From Bin87 sp965203195 (lineage in GTDB: Bacteria > Chloroflexota > Dehalococcoidia > Lucifugimonadales > UBA3495): a DNA stretch of 64,000 nucleotides. Below the pieces are notes generated by a model. That model had not been told where the DNA came from and did not search any database. It saw only the letters and a program-made list of their open reading frames with translations. The DNA lies in the NCBI GenBank assembly GCA_965203195.1, contig OZ241860.1, positions 1,240,001 through 1,304,000 of the forward strand, written 5' to 3'. The position numbers and the translations under genes were made by a program. This document shows, in pieces, positions 58,245 through 64,000 of this stretch (within the stretch, counting starts at the first letter, position 1; the number at the start of each line of letters is the position of its first letter).

Positions 58245-58865
58245 TTACCTACGGTAGTCGCGGTGGTCTAGGCAGGCGTCATAAAACGCCTGATCCATCC
58301 GAAACCAGTCCGTTTGGTTAATTCCCCGCGTAGCCGACGCAGTCGGGCTGACTGGGAAAGCGGATGCGATTTTCAGCCAGCGGTTTTCCGCGCGGGCAAT
58401 ATATCGGATCTCATCCGCTACTTCGGCCAAGTCCTGGTCCTGGCTGAAAAGCACAACGACATCAAGTTCACCCGAGCGCGCCATTCTAACGACATCCAGA
58501 CCGATCCTGAGGTCAATGCCTTTTTCCTGCCGAGCGGTTACTATTTCCTGTTTTGCGCCGCCAAGCAAATTCCGGCTTTCAGTCCGGTAACGCAACGGTC
58601 TGGCGGTTACTGTTACACCTGCGCGGCTCATACCGAGGAAGCGCCGTTGCCAATAGCTATACCATTCCGGATCCCGGGTGGGGTCCGGAACGCCAGTATA
58701 GAATCGCACGCCATGGTTTTCCCACCCGTGCGCCGAGCATACGGCATCTGCCAGCTTTAGAGGGTCATAGTTAGGGTGGGTGTATCCAAACGCGGCCTTG
58801 GCATGGTGGAACAGGTTCTGGCCGTCAAAGAACGAAACGGCGCGCTTGACTGGTGGTTCAAGCAT
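58245..58865 (-). CDS. NYN-domain (PIN-like) RNase
   Basis: 206 residues from the ATG at 58865, behind AGGGAG. The N-terminal acidic motif VKRAVSFFDGQNLFHHAKAAFGY carries the first catalytic Asp; KGIDLRIGLDVVRMARSGELDVVVLFSQDQDLAEVADEIRYIAR holds the K.vD..l..D and S.D.D.. blocks of NYN domains, with all acidic residues intact. NYN proteins cleave RNA and are found in toxin, defence or RNA turnover roles. The gene has an isolated strong promoter and a hairpin-rich 74-nt leader, so its expression seems controlled after transcription starts. Confidence 0.85.
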   Translation of the reverse strand: MLEPPVKRAVSFFDGQNLFHHAKAAFGYTHPNYDPLKLADAVCSAHGWENHGVRFYTGVPDPTRDPEWYSYWQRRFLGMSRAGVTVTARPLRYRTESRNLLGGAKQEIVTARQEKGIDLRIGLDVVRMARSGELDVVVLFSQDQDLAEVADEIRYIARAENRWLKIASAFPVSPTASATRGINQTDWFRMDQAFYDACLDHRDYRR

Positions 58866-58939
58866 TGCTGCCAACTCCCTAAAAAAATAACCCCTTCGGG
58901 CCGGCACCTTGGGGGCCGGAAGTCCTCCGGGGAGTAAGT
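58866..58939 (-). promoter_or_regulatory. Attenuator-like leader of the NYN gene
   Basis: On the minus strand, CCGGA-GGACT-TCCGG (58930-58916) competes for the same TCCGG with a downstream hairpin CCGGC...GCCGG (58919-58901), which is followed by AGGGG and TTATTTTTTT (58890-58881). That is the form of an anti-terminator/terminator pair. The T-tract ends about ten bases before AGGGAG, the ribosome binding site. Confidence 0.5.
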
Positions 58940-58945
58940 GGGTGC

Positions 58946-58974
58946 ATTTTAGGGGATGCCAGCCACGCTGTCAA
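58946..58974 (-). promoter_or_regulatory. Strong sigma70-type promoter of the NYN gene
   Basis: TTGACA (58974-58969), a 17-bp spacer and TAAAAT (58951-58946) on the minus strand, placing the transcript start near 58939. Confidence 0.7.
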
Positions 58975-58996
58975 GGGGCTCGGTGTTGAAAATTTT

Positions 58997-59024
58997 CGTC
59001 ATTCCGGCTTGCACCGGAATGACG
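58997..59024. repeat. Palindrome CGTCATTCCGG
   Basis: CGTCATTCCGG at 58997-59007 and its complement at 59014-59024 form an 11-bp stem with a 6-nt loop. Related CATTCCG/CGGAATG pairs recur at 60.14 and 60.52 kb, so it may be a small REP-like family or a terminator between convergent units. Confidence 0.55.
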
Positions 59025-59089
59025 GCCTGCTGACGCTGATAAAGAGGCCCGGCGCGGGCCGGGGCCGGGTTGGGGGGCCCGGCGCGGGG

Positions 59090-59986
59090 CTATTGGTGGT
59101 GGAAGCCCAGGTTCTTTTCTTTCATACTGACGAAACGGCCGCCATTGCCGATAACCAGATGGTCCAGCACTTCAATGGCCATCAGTTTGCCGGCGGATAC
59201 CAGGTCGCGGGTTACGGCGGCGTCCTCCGGGCTGGGCGTTGGGTCGCCGGAGGGGTGGTTGTGGACGATGATGATGGAGGGGGCGTTTTCGCGGACGGCG
59301 GGGCGCAGCACTTCGGCGGGACGGACGGCGCTGCTGTTGACGGTGCCGATGTAGATGGTGCGACGGGCGATGACCTGGTTGCGGGTGTTGAGGAGCAGGA
59401 CGACCAGGTTTTCCTGGGCAAGCAGAGACATTTCGGCGGTGACCAGGTTGGCAGCGTCCTGGGGGCAGGAAATGGCGGCGCGTTCCTCAGGGGCGAGGGA
59501 CGCGATGCGGCGGCCCAGCTCCAGGGCGGCCATAATGGCGCAGGTTTTGGCGTCGCTGATGCCATGCTGGCGGCGCAGCTCGGCATACCCGGCGCGGGCC
59601 AGGCCGCCCAGTCCGTCAAACTCGGCGATGATGCGCAGGGCCTGACTGATGGCATTTTCGCCGGCGATGCCGCTGCGCAACAGGATTGCCACCAGCTCCG
59701 CATTGTTGAGGTAGCGGGGGCCGTGTTCCCGCAACCGTTCCCGGGGCCGCTCGCTCGGCGGCAGCTGTGGGATGGTGGGCTGGTAAGAAACGGGCGGCGG
59801 AGACGCCGACGCTTCGGGCGTGGCGGTATCATTATTGCCAGCGCCAGCGTTGGCGTTGTCAGCTCCGGCGCCGGTCGGTTCCGGGCCGCCGTTCAAGCCG
59901 GTCATATCGCCGGCCAAAATGCGGGCCAGTTCGGTCTGAAAATCCTCCAGAGCGGCCACTTCGGCCGGAGAGCCGGCAAGTACCAC
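59090..59986 (-). CDS. radC: RadC family JAB-domain protein
   Basis: 298 residues, GTG start behind AGGAGG. The N-terminal helix-hairpin-helix module includes PPSERPRERLREHGPRYLNNAELVAILLRSGIAGENA and GISDAKTCAIMAALELGRRI. The JAMM metalloprotease-like domain has the zinc motif IIIVHNHPSGDPTPSPEDAAVTRDL (H-x-H...S..D) and the preceding TRNQVIARRTIYIGTVNSSAVRPAEVLRPA. RadC has an unclear DNA-repair-related role and no proven protease activity. A 55-residue N-terminal insertion rich in Asn, Ala and Gly (GADNANAGAGNND) is unusual. Confidence 0.93.
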   Translation of the reverse strand: MVLAGSPAEVAALEDFQTELARILAGDMTGLNGGPEPTGAGADNANAGAGNNDTATPEASASPPPVSYQPTIPQLPPSERPRERLREHGPRYLNNAELVAILLRSGIAGENAISQALRIIAEFDGLGGLARAGYAELRRQHGISDAKTCAIMAALELGRRIASLAPEERAAISCPQDAANLVTAEMSLLAQENLVVLLLNTRNQVIARRTIYIGTVNSSAVRPAEVLRPAVRENAPSIIIVHNHPSGDPTPSPEDAAVTRDLVSAGKLMAIEVLDHLVIGNGGRFVSMKEKNLGFHHQ

Positions 59987-60175
59987 GAGCTTATCCTCCT
60001 GGGGAATATACGGATGCTAGCGGGCAGTATAGTGCGCCGGCGGGGGTTGCGCTATGGGGACTGGTCATAAAAACTGCGCTTCCGGGCTTCCGGGCAGCCG
60101 ATGCGTGGCGAATGCCGCCGATGCCAGGTTCCGGCTGGCCGCCGGAATGACGATAAACGCATCTGACGACACGCC

Positions 60176-60391
60176 CTAGAGGACGCGCCCAATTAGCCAC
60201 TCTGCCCAGTAATATGCCGAAAACCCGGCTGAAACCGCCGCATAATAGGCTACCGACGCCGCGCCGGAGATGGCGAGAAAGACTACCCATACTACAAAGC
60301 CCGTCCGGCCCGTGGTATGCGCCCACAGGTAATATATCGCCCACACTATACACCAGATGACAATGTGGCCGGCATAAATCGCAATGTCCAT
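60176..60391 (-). CDS. Small two-helix membrane protein
   Basis: 71 residues. Two or three hydrophobic spans: IYAGHIVIWCIVWAIYYLWA and GFVVWVVFLAISGAASVAYYAAVSAGF, with a Trp/Tyr-rich C-terminus YYWAEWLIG. A GGGAG ribosome binding site lies upstream. No family recognised. It is convergent with no close gene and flanked by CATTCCG palindromes. Confidence 0.5.
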   Translation of the reverse strand: MDIAIYAGHIVIWCIVWAIYYLWAHTTGRTGFVVWVVFLAISGAASVAYYAAVSAGFSAYYWAEWLIGRVL

Positions 60392-60575
60392 ATTGGTCTC
60401 TCACTCCCTTATGTCCAGGGATGGCTTACGGCTCCCGGCCGGCGCTTATCATCTCCGGGCCGGCAATATCGCCATATTGAGTTGCCGGACATCCCTGGAA
60501 TTGGGCTGCGGCCATTCCGCATTTTGGATTTTGGCGGAATGACCGCAGGGGCGCCGGGCAATTTGGCGATACTGG

Positions 60576-62222
60576 CTAGTCAAAGCGGAACTTGGAGAAG
60601 GTGCCTTCCTCTTTGGTGATGAATTCCAGCAGGGCGGGCTGGCCGTCGGCGTTGGCCTGTAGGGCGCGTTGCATGGCCGGCTTGATTTCGTCGGGCTGGT
60701 GAACCTGTTCGGCGTAGGCGCCCAGGGCCAGGGCGACGCGGTAGAAGTCGCCGGAGAGGTCCTTGAGGCCGTAACGCTCCACGGCGGTGGGGATGCGGCT
60801 GTCGGGGTAGATGGCCATTGTGGAGTTGTTCATTACGATGGTGGTGATGGGGATGCCGGCGCGGACGGCGGTTTCCACATCCAGGCCCACCATGCCGAAG
60901 GCGGCGTCGCCCATAAAGTTGATGACCGTCTTTTCGGGGGCGGCCATTTTGGCGCCCATAGCGAGGCCGAGGCTGTAACCGAGCTGGGTGGATTTGCCCC
61001 AGCCGATGAAGCTGCGGGGGGCGCGGGCTTCCCAGAAGGGGGATACCTGCTCGCGGGGGCTGCCGGATTCGTGGGTGACGATGGTGTTGTCCAGGTCGAC
61101 GGTGTGCATGATGTCCCAGACGACGCGGTAGGGGTTCAGGGGCACTTCGTCGCTGGCGAGGCGGGGCATCCATTCGGCCAGCCAGGCGTCGTTGACGGCG
61201 CGGATGGCGCGGGCCAGCTCCTCATTGGCGGGGCGCGGCCGGACGTCCTGCGCCTTGAGGCGGTCGATGAACTGGCGCAGGGCCAGTTTGGCGTCGCCCA
61301 GGATGGGGTACTCGGAGCGGTAGTCCTTGTTGATGTCGCCTGCGCCGTTGGTGAGGTGGATGAGGGTTTTGCCGGCGGGAATGGGGACGGTGAAGCTGCT
61401 TTTGGTGAAGCTGACGCCCACGCCAAAGACGACGTCGGCGTTGTTGAGGAAACGGTGCACGGCTCCGGTCTGGCTGGAGCCGCCCACGCCCAGGGCCAGG
61501 GGGTGGTTTTCGGGGAAGGCGCTCTTGCCTTCCAGGGTGGTCATTACGGGGATTTGGAGGTATTCGGCCAGTTCCAGCAGTTCGCCGGTGGCTTCGGCGT
61601 AGAGGACGCCCTGGCCGGCGATGATGACCGGATGGTGGGAGTTGAGCAGGCCGCGGACGCCGGCGGCGATGGCGTCCGGGTCGGCGGCGACGCGCATCGG
61701 CGCCGGGGGGATGTAGTCGAAATTTTCCTCGCTGATGTGGTCGGAGGCCAGGTCCTGGGGGATTTCCAGGAGGACGGGGCCGGGTTTGCCGGAGCGGAGT
61801 TTGGTAAAAGCCTGGCGCATCAGTTCGGGGACGCGGTCAGCGTAGTTGACATGGGCGGCCCATTTGGTGATGGATTCGTAGGCGCGGACGGGGTGGAAGT
61901 TGGGTTCTACGCCGAGTCGGTTGCGGGCGACGCCGGCGGGGAGGATGAGGATTGGCACCGAGTCGGCATACGCCTGGGCGACGCCGCCGAAGGCGTTTTC
62001 GGCGCCGGGGCCGTTCTGGGCCAGAAAGATGCCGGTCTTTTTGCCGTTGTTGACGCGGGAGAAGCCGTCGGCCATATGGACGCCGGTGCGTTCCTGGCGG
62101 CAGACGATGGGGCGGATGCCGGCGATGGCGGCAGCCTCAATGAGGGGGTTGGAGGGCATTACGCCGATCCATTCCACGCCCTCCATTTTCAGTACATTGG
62201 CGACAGCGGTGACTCCGTCCAC
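60576..62222 (-). CDS. Thiamine-pyrophosphate enzyme (acetolactate-synthase/phosphonopyruvate-decarboxylase-like)
   Basis: 548 residues, GTG start with GGAGG eight bases before it. The pyrimidine-binding domain has the catalytic Glu in IVCRQERTGVHMADGFSR; the middle domain is LLNSHHPVIIAGQGVLYAEA; the pyrophosphate-binding motif is VINFMGDAAFGMVGLDVETAVRAGIPITTIVMNN (GD...N-N). Sequence style (MPSNPLIEAAAIAGIRPIVCRQE) is typical of uncharacterised TPP-requiring enzymes related to acetolactate synthase and sulfopyruvate decarboxylase. The substrate is not determinable. Confidence 0.88.
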   Translation of the reverse strand: MDGVTAVANVLKMEGVEWIGVMPSNPLIEAAAIAGIRPIVCRQERTGVHMADGFSRVNNGKKTGIFLAQNGPGAENAFGGVAQAYADSVPILILPAGVARNRLGVEPNFHPVRAYESITKWAAHVNYADRVPELMRQAFTKLRSGKPGPVLLEIPQDLASDHISEENFDYIPPAPMRVAADPDAIAAGVRGLLNSHHPVIIAGQGVLYAEATGELLELAEYLQIPVMTTLEGKSAFPENHPLALGVGGSSQTGAVHRFLNNADVVFGVGVSFTKSSFTVPIPAGKTLIHLTNGAGDINKDYRSEYPILGDAKLALRQFIDRLKAQDVRPRPANEELARAIRAVNDAWLAEWMPRLASDEVPLNPYRVVWDIMHTVDLDNTIVTHESGSPREQVSPFWEARAPRSFIGWGKSTQLGYSLGLAMGAKMAAPEKTVINFMGDAAFGMVGLDVETAVRAGIPITTIVMNNSTMAIYPDSRIPTAVERYGLKDLSGDFYRVALALGAYAEQVHQPDEIKPAMQRALQANADGQPALLEFITKEEGTFSKFRFD

Positions 62223-62284
62223 GGTGCAATTCCTCCGGTGGGTATATGGCCAGGGTAAGTAGCATTGTATAAAGCGAGCTCTTA

Positions 62285-62331
62285 CCCGTAGGATGGTTGC
62301 CTTTGCCGTACAAAGGCAACCATCCTACGGG
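62285..62331. repeat. Perfect 20-bp palindrome
   Basis: CCCGTAGGATGGTTGCCTTT at 62285-62304 is exactly inverted at 62312-62331, loop GCCGTAC. It covers the stop of the 123-residue gene and could terminate its transcript, but lacks a T-tract. The motif GTAGGATGG resembles REP/MITE ends seen in many bacteria. Confidence 0.85.
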
Positions 62332-62696
62332 GCATTGCTGACGATGTCCGCATAGCCGCAGGGGAACCAGTACTCGACTTCCAAGCCGTGCAGTTCGTCC
62401 ATCTGCTCGTACATAATGTCCAGGCTGTCGCTATGCAGGTTGGACGGATCGCATTCGTCGCCGAAGCGCGCTACGCCGTCCCGCGCATTGCGGAAATCGA
62501 AATTGCGGAACGGCGTCAATATGTCCCGGTAGAATACGCGCCCCAGCGCCTGATGCAGGTGGGCGCAATAGTTGGCGTAAGCGTCCAGCGATTCGTCAAC
62601 CCAGAGATAATACTGGCGCAGATCCCGGCGCACAGGCTCGTATTCCGCCGGCAACATACCGTCCCGGCGGTAGTTCCTACCGGCGGGCCTGGGCAT
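62325..62696 (-). CDS. Hypothetical protein, second gene of a small two-gene unit
   Basis: 123 residues with many aromatic and acidic residues: LPAEYEPVRRDLRQYYLWVDESLDAYANYCAHLHQALG, FRNFDFRNARDGVARFGDECDPSNLHSDSLDIMYEQMDELHGLEVEYWFPCG. Likely mixed helical; no membrane helix. No family recognised. Its start overlaps the end of the 44-residue gene by 20 bp in another frame. Lower G+C than neighbours suggests a recent arrival. Confidence 0.5.
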   Translation of the reverse strand: MPRPAGRNYRRDGMLPAEYEPVRRDLRQYYLWVDESLDAYANYCAHLHQALGRVFYRDILTPFRNFDFRNARDGVARFGDECDPSNLHSDSLDIMYEQMDELHGLEVEYWFPCGYADIVSNAP

Positions 62697-62811
62697 TTTG
62701 CCGCTTTATCCTGGGGAGCAATTCCCGACACCTGGCAGCGTTGCCCTGTACCAGGTCGGCAAGCCACTGCGGTGGCGGCTCTGTCAAAACCGGCTTCTTG
62801 ATGGTTGCCAT
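62677..62811 (-). CDS. 44-residue protein, first gene of a small two-gene unit
   Basis: Encodes MATIKKPVLTEPPPQWLADL and a basic helical tail ending KRQNAQARR. GAGG lies eight bases before the ATG, and a TTGACA promoter is upstream. A very short, basic, Pro-containing protein directly before a larger unknown one is the shape of a toxin-antitoxin unit, but no family match supports that. Confidence 0.5.
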   Translation of the reverse strand: MATIKKPVLTEPPPQWLADLVQGNAARCRELLPRIKRQNAQARR

Positions 62812-62853
62812 ATCAGTACCTCACCTCGTGGCGTGCGGTATAGCCTTTCGCCT

Positions 62854-62882
62854 TTTGTACCGCTTTTTGAGCTATTTGTCAA
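62854..62882 (-). promoter_or_regulatory. Sigma70-type promoter of the 62.3-62.8 kb unit
   Basis: TTGACA (62882-62877), a 17-bp spacer and TACAAA (62859-62854) on the minus strand, in an A/T-rich stretch 43 bp before the ATG at 62811. Confidence 0.6.
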
Positions 62883-62907
62883 TCGTAACCTGATTGAGGG
62901 TGACCGG

Positions 62908-63621
62908 TCAGGCGATTTCGGCCAGGAAAGCGTCCAGGGCGGCGTTGACAGCGGCGGGCTTTTCCACCATAGGGAAATGGCCGGCGTCTTTCATTTTAAT
63001 CAGGCGGGAGCCGGGGACGGCGCGCCGGATTTCGGCTTCATAGTCGCCGGTGGCTAGAGGGTCGTCCACGCCCTGAATCAGCAGCAGGGGGGCCTGGAGG
63101 GTATGGATGCGGTCGCGGACGTCAAAGCGGTCGATGGCTACCAGGTCGCGGTACTGGGCGACGGGGCCGATCTGGCGGTGTCGTTCCAGCAGGCGGGCGC
63201 GCAGTTCCGGTGCGATGAAGTGCATTACGCCGTCCATCATAGCGAGCCATTGGTCGTAGGCGGCGGGATTGGCGGCGGCGTCCAGTCGGAGCTGCAAGTC
63301 CTCGGGGCGGCGTTGTTTGGGGCGCATTGCGATGGTCATCAGCATCAGCCCTTTGACTTCGTCGGGGTAGTCCAGGGCGTACTGGAGGGCGATGCCGGCG
63401 CCGAGGGTGAAGCCGCTCAATACCAGGTTTTGGCGGTGTCCCTGGGCGTGGAGCCAGCCGCGCAGCCAGTCGGCGTAGCGTTCCACGCTGTCGCAGGGGG
63501 CGCCGTCGGGGTGGCCGGGCAGGTTGGGGGCCAGGCTGCCCGGGTAGCGGGCCAGCTGGTGGCAGTAGGAATCGGCGCAGCCGCCGGCGCCGGGGCCGTG
63601 GATGAATACGAGTTGCGTCAT
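62908..63621 (-). CDS. Alpha/beta hydrolase with Ser-to-Thr nucleophile change
   Basis: 237 residues. LVFIHGPGAGGCADSYC gives the oxyanion loop; the nucleophile elbow reads LVLSGFTLGAGIALQYAL. The usual GHSLGG serine position is Thr (G-F-T-L-G). The acid is the Asp of LIQGVDDPLA and the base the His of MKDAGHFPMVEKPA. A Thr nucleophile in this elbow is rare, so either the enzyme is inactive or catalysis has changed. The length and remaining blocks are normal. Confidence 0.8.
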   Translation of the reverse strand: MTQLVFIHGPGAGGCADSYCHQLARYPGSLAPNLPGHPDGAPCDSVERYADWLRGWLHAQGHRQNLVLSGFTLGAGIALQYALDYPDEVKGLMLMTIAMRPKQRRPEDLQLRLDAAANPAAYDQWLAMMDGVMHFIAPELRARLLERHRQIGPVAQYRDLVAIDRFDVRDRIHTLQAPLLLIQGVDDPLATGDYEAEIRRAVPGSRLIKMKDAGHFPMVEKPAAVNAALDAFLAEIA

Positions 63622-63973
63622 TGGCGATCCTGCCGTGGGCAGCAGTCAAGGATGCGGGCATTCTAGGGGCGGGGGCTTGCCGGGTCAAGCGTGGGCGGGT
63701 CAGGCGCGGGCAGCCCGGCTGGGCGCGGGCGAGGCATTGGCATAACGGCGGCGGATGGGCCGGGTTTGGTCGATTTATAAGGGGAGAGGCGAGACCGGAT
63801 GTCGCCAAAGTCCGGGTTCCCCTTTCCAATCCGTCCGGTTTTGCTTTATGCTGGCCCCGCGGCATAAGCCGGGCGCCGCGCCAGCGCGCAAGGTCAATGC
63901 CTCATTCGCAATGTTCAATGCTCAACGCTCAACTCTCACAAATCTCAACGCTCCAGGCGTGGCAGGTGGCAGG
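63622..63973. other. Intergenic region between the hydrolase and the last gene
   Basis: 352 bp without a credible gene. A short run of irregular CTCAACGCTC-like repeats lies at 63913-63950; a TTTATGCT -10-like element is near 63844-63851. Nothing else is clear. Confidence 0.35.
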
Positions 63974-64000
63974 ATGAAGTATGATGTCATAGTTATCGGG
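63974..64000 (+). CDS. Start of a dinucleotide-binding (Rossmann) protein, cut by the window end
   Basis: The nine visible residues are MKYDVIVIG, the start of the first strand of an FAD/NAD-binding fold (next expected GxG). AGG lies just upstream. Likely a FAD-dependent oxidoreductase, but the rest is outside the window. Confidence 0.5.

Noticed and set aside
60669..62258. A 529-residue plus-strand frame opposite the TPP enzyme
   Set aside because: Composition is Gly/Ala/Val-biased as in GC-rich shadow frames, no domain is seen, and the minus strand encodes an intact TPP enzyme.

Overview
The window is high-GC bacterial chromosome, dense with genes on both strands. There is no rRNA and no CRISPR, and only one tRNA, tRNA-Ser(UGA). 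The gene set includes two F420/flavin luciferase-like oxidoreductases, two DadA/sarcosine-oxidase-like flavoproteins, a PPOX-class flavin protein, cobM-cbiG-cobJ, a MoxR ATPase with a CoxE-like VWA protein, DUF1501/DUF1800 proteins, a TPP enzyme, bacterial GlnRS and large LRR/Calx-beta and GLUG surface proteins. This points, tentatively, to a Chloroflexota bacterium of the SAR202/Dehalococcoidia kind, possibly host-associated. That assignment is inference from gene content only.

Layout. 0-10 kb: the end of an MFS transporter, a DUF6941-like protein, an ITPase/RdgB-like enzyme, two small membrane proteins, a MoxR AAA ATPase, a flavoprotein oxidase with an MFS transporter whose central loop is a minisatellite, a RelA/SpoT-domain protein with a small partner, and a VWA protein. 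10-13 kb: cobM-cbiG-cobJ. 13-17 kb, minus strand: a DUF4377 lipoprotein, DinB, ferritin, an alpha/beta hydrolase, a DUF3800-like protein and ribosomal protein bL25. 17-21.6 kb: a zinc-type dehydrogenase, a protein ending in a P4-primase-like C-terminal domain, a type I phosphodiesterase and tRNA-Ser. 21.7-23.5 kb: four tandem paralogues with one membrane helix and a coiled coil. 23.5-29.8 kb: a DUF1800-DUF1501-NHL block, twin 34-36 residue membrane peptides and two further proteins. 30-35 kb: a frameshifted FN3/GLUG surface protein, a serine-dehydrogenase-type protease and ComM/YifB. 36-39.7 kb: an LLM oxidoreductase, an ABM monooxygenase, Uma2, GNAT and a PlsY-like protein. 39.8-43.3 kb: a SfiI-family restriction-modification operon with two accessory genes. 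43-50.7 kb: redox enzymes, a hendecad coiled-coil protein, a duplicated small membrane gene and TldD. 50.7-56.1 kb: an LRR surface protein and PhhB between two copies of a roughly 93-bp repeat. 56-64 kb: GlnRS, an NYN protein behind an attenuator-like leader, RadC, a TPP enzyme, a toxin-antitoxin-like gene pair and another hydrolase.

Cross-cutting observations. Several places show short-unit tandem expansion (14, 15, 16, 17, 18 and 33 bp), some inside genes, plus gene-scale tandem duplications at 21.7, 28.1 and 48.5 kb with decayed copies. Good sigma70-type promoters (TTGACA or close, 16-18 bp spacer) could be placed upstream of the DUF1800 operon, the SDH protease, the restriction-modification operon, the LRR protein, the NYN gene and the 62.8-kb gene pair. 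The candidates most likely to be under-described are the four-copy coiled-coil array, the restriction-modification operon with a zinc-motif-less ImmA/IrrE-like protein, the twin small membrane peptides and the NYN leader.
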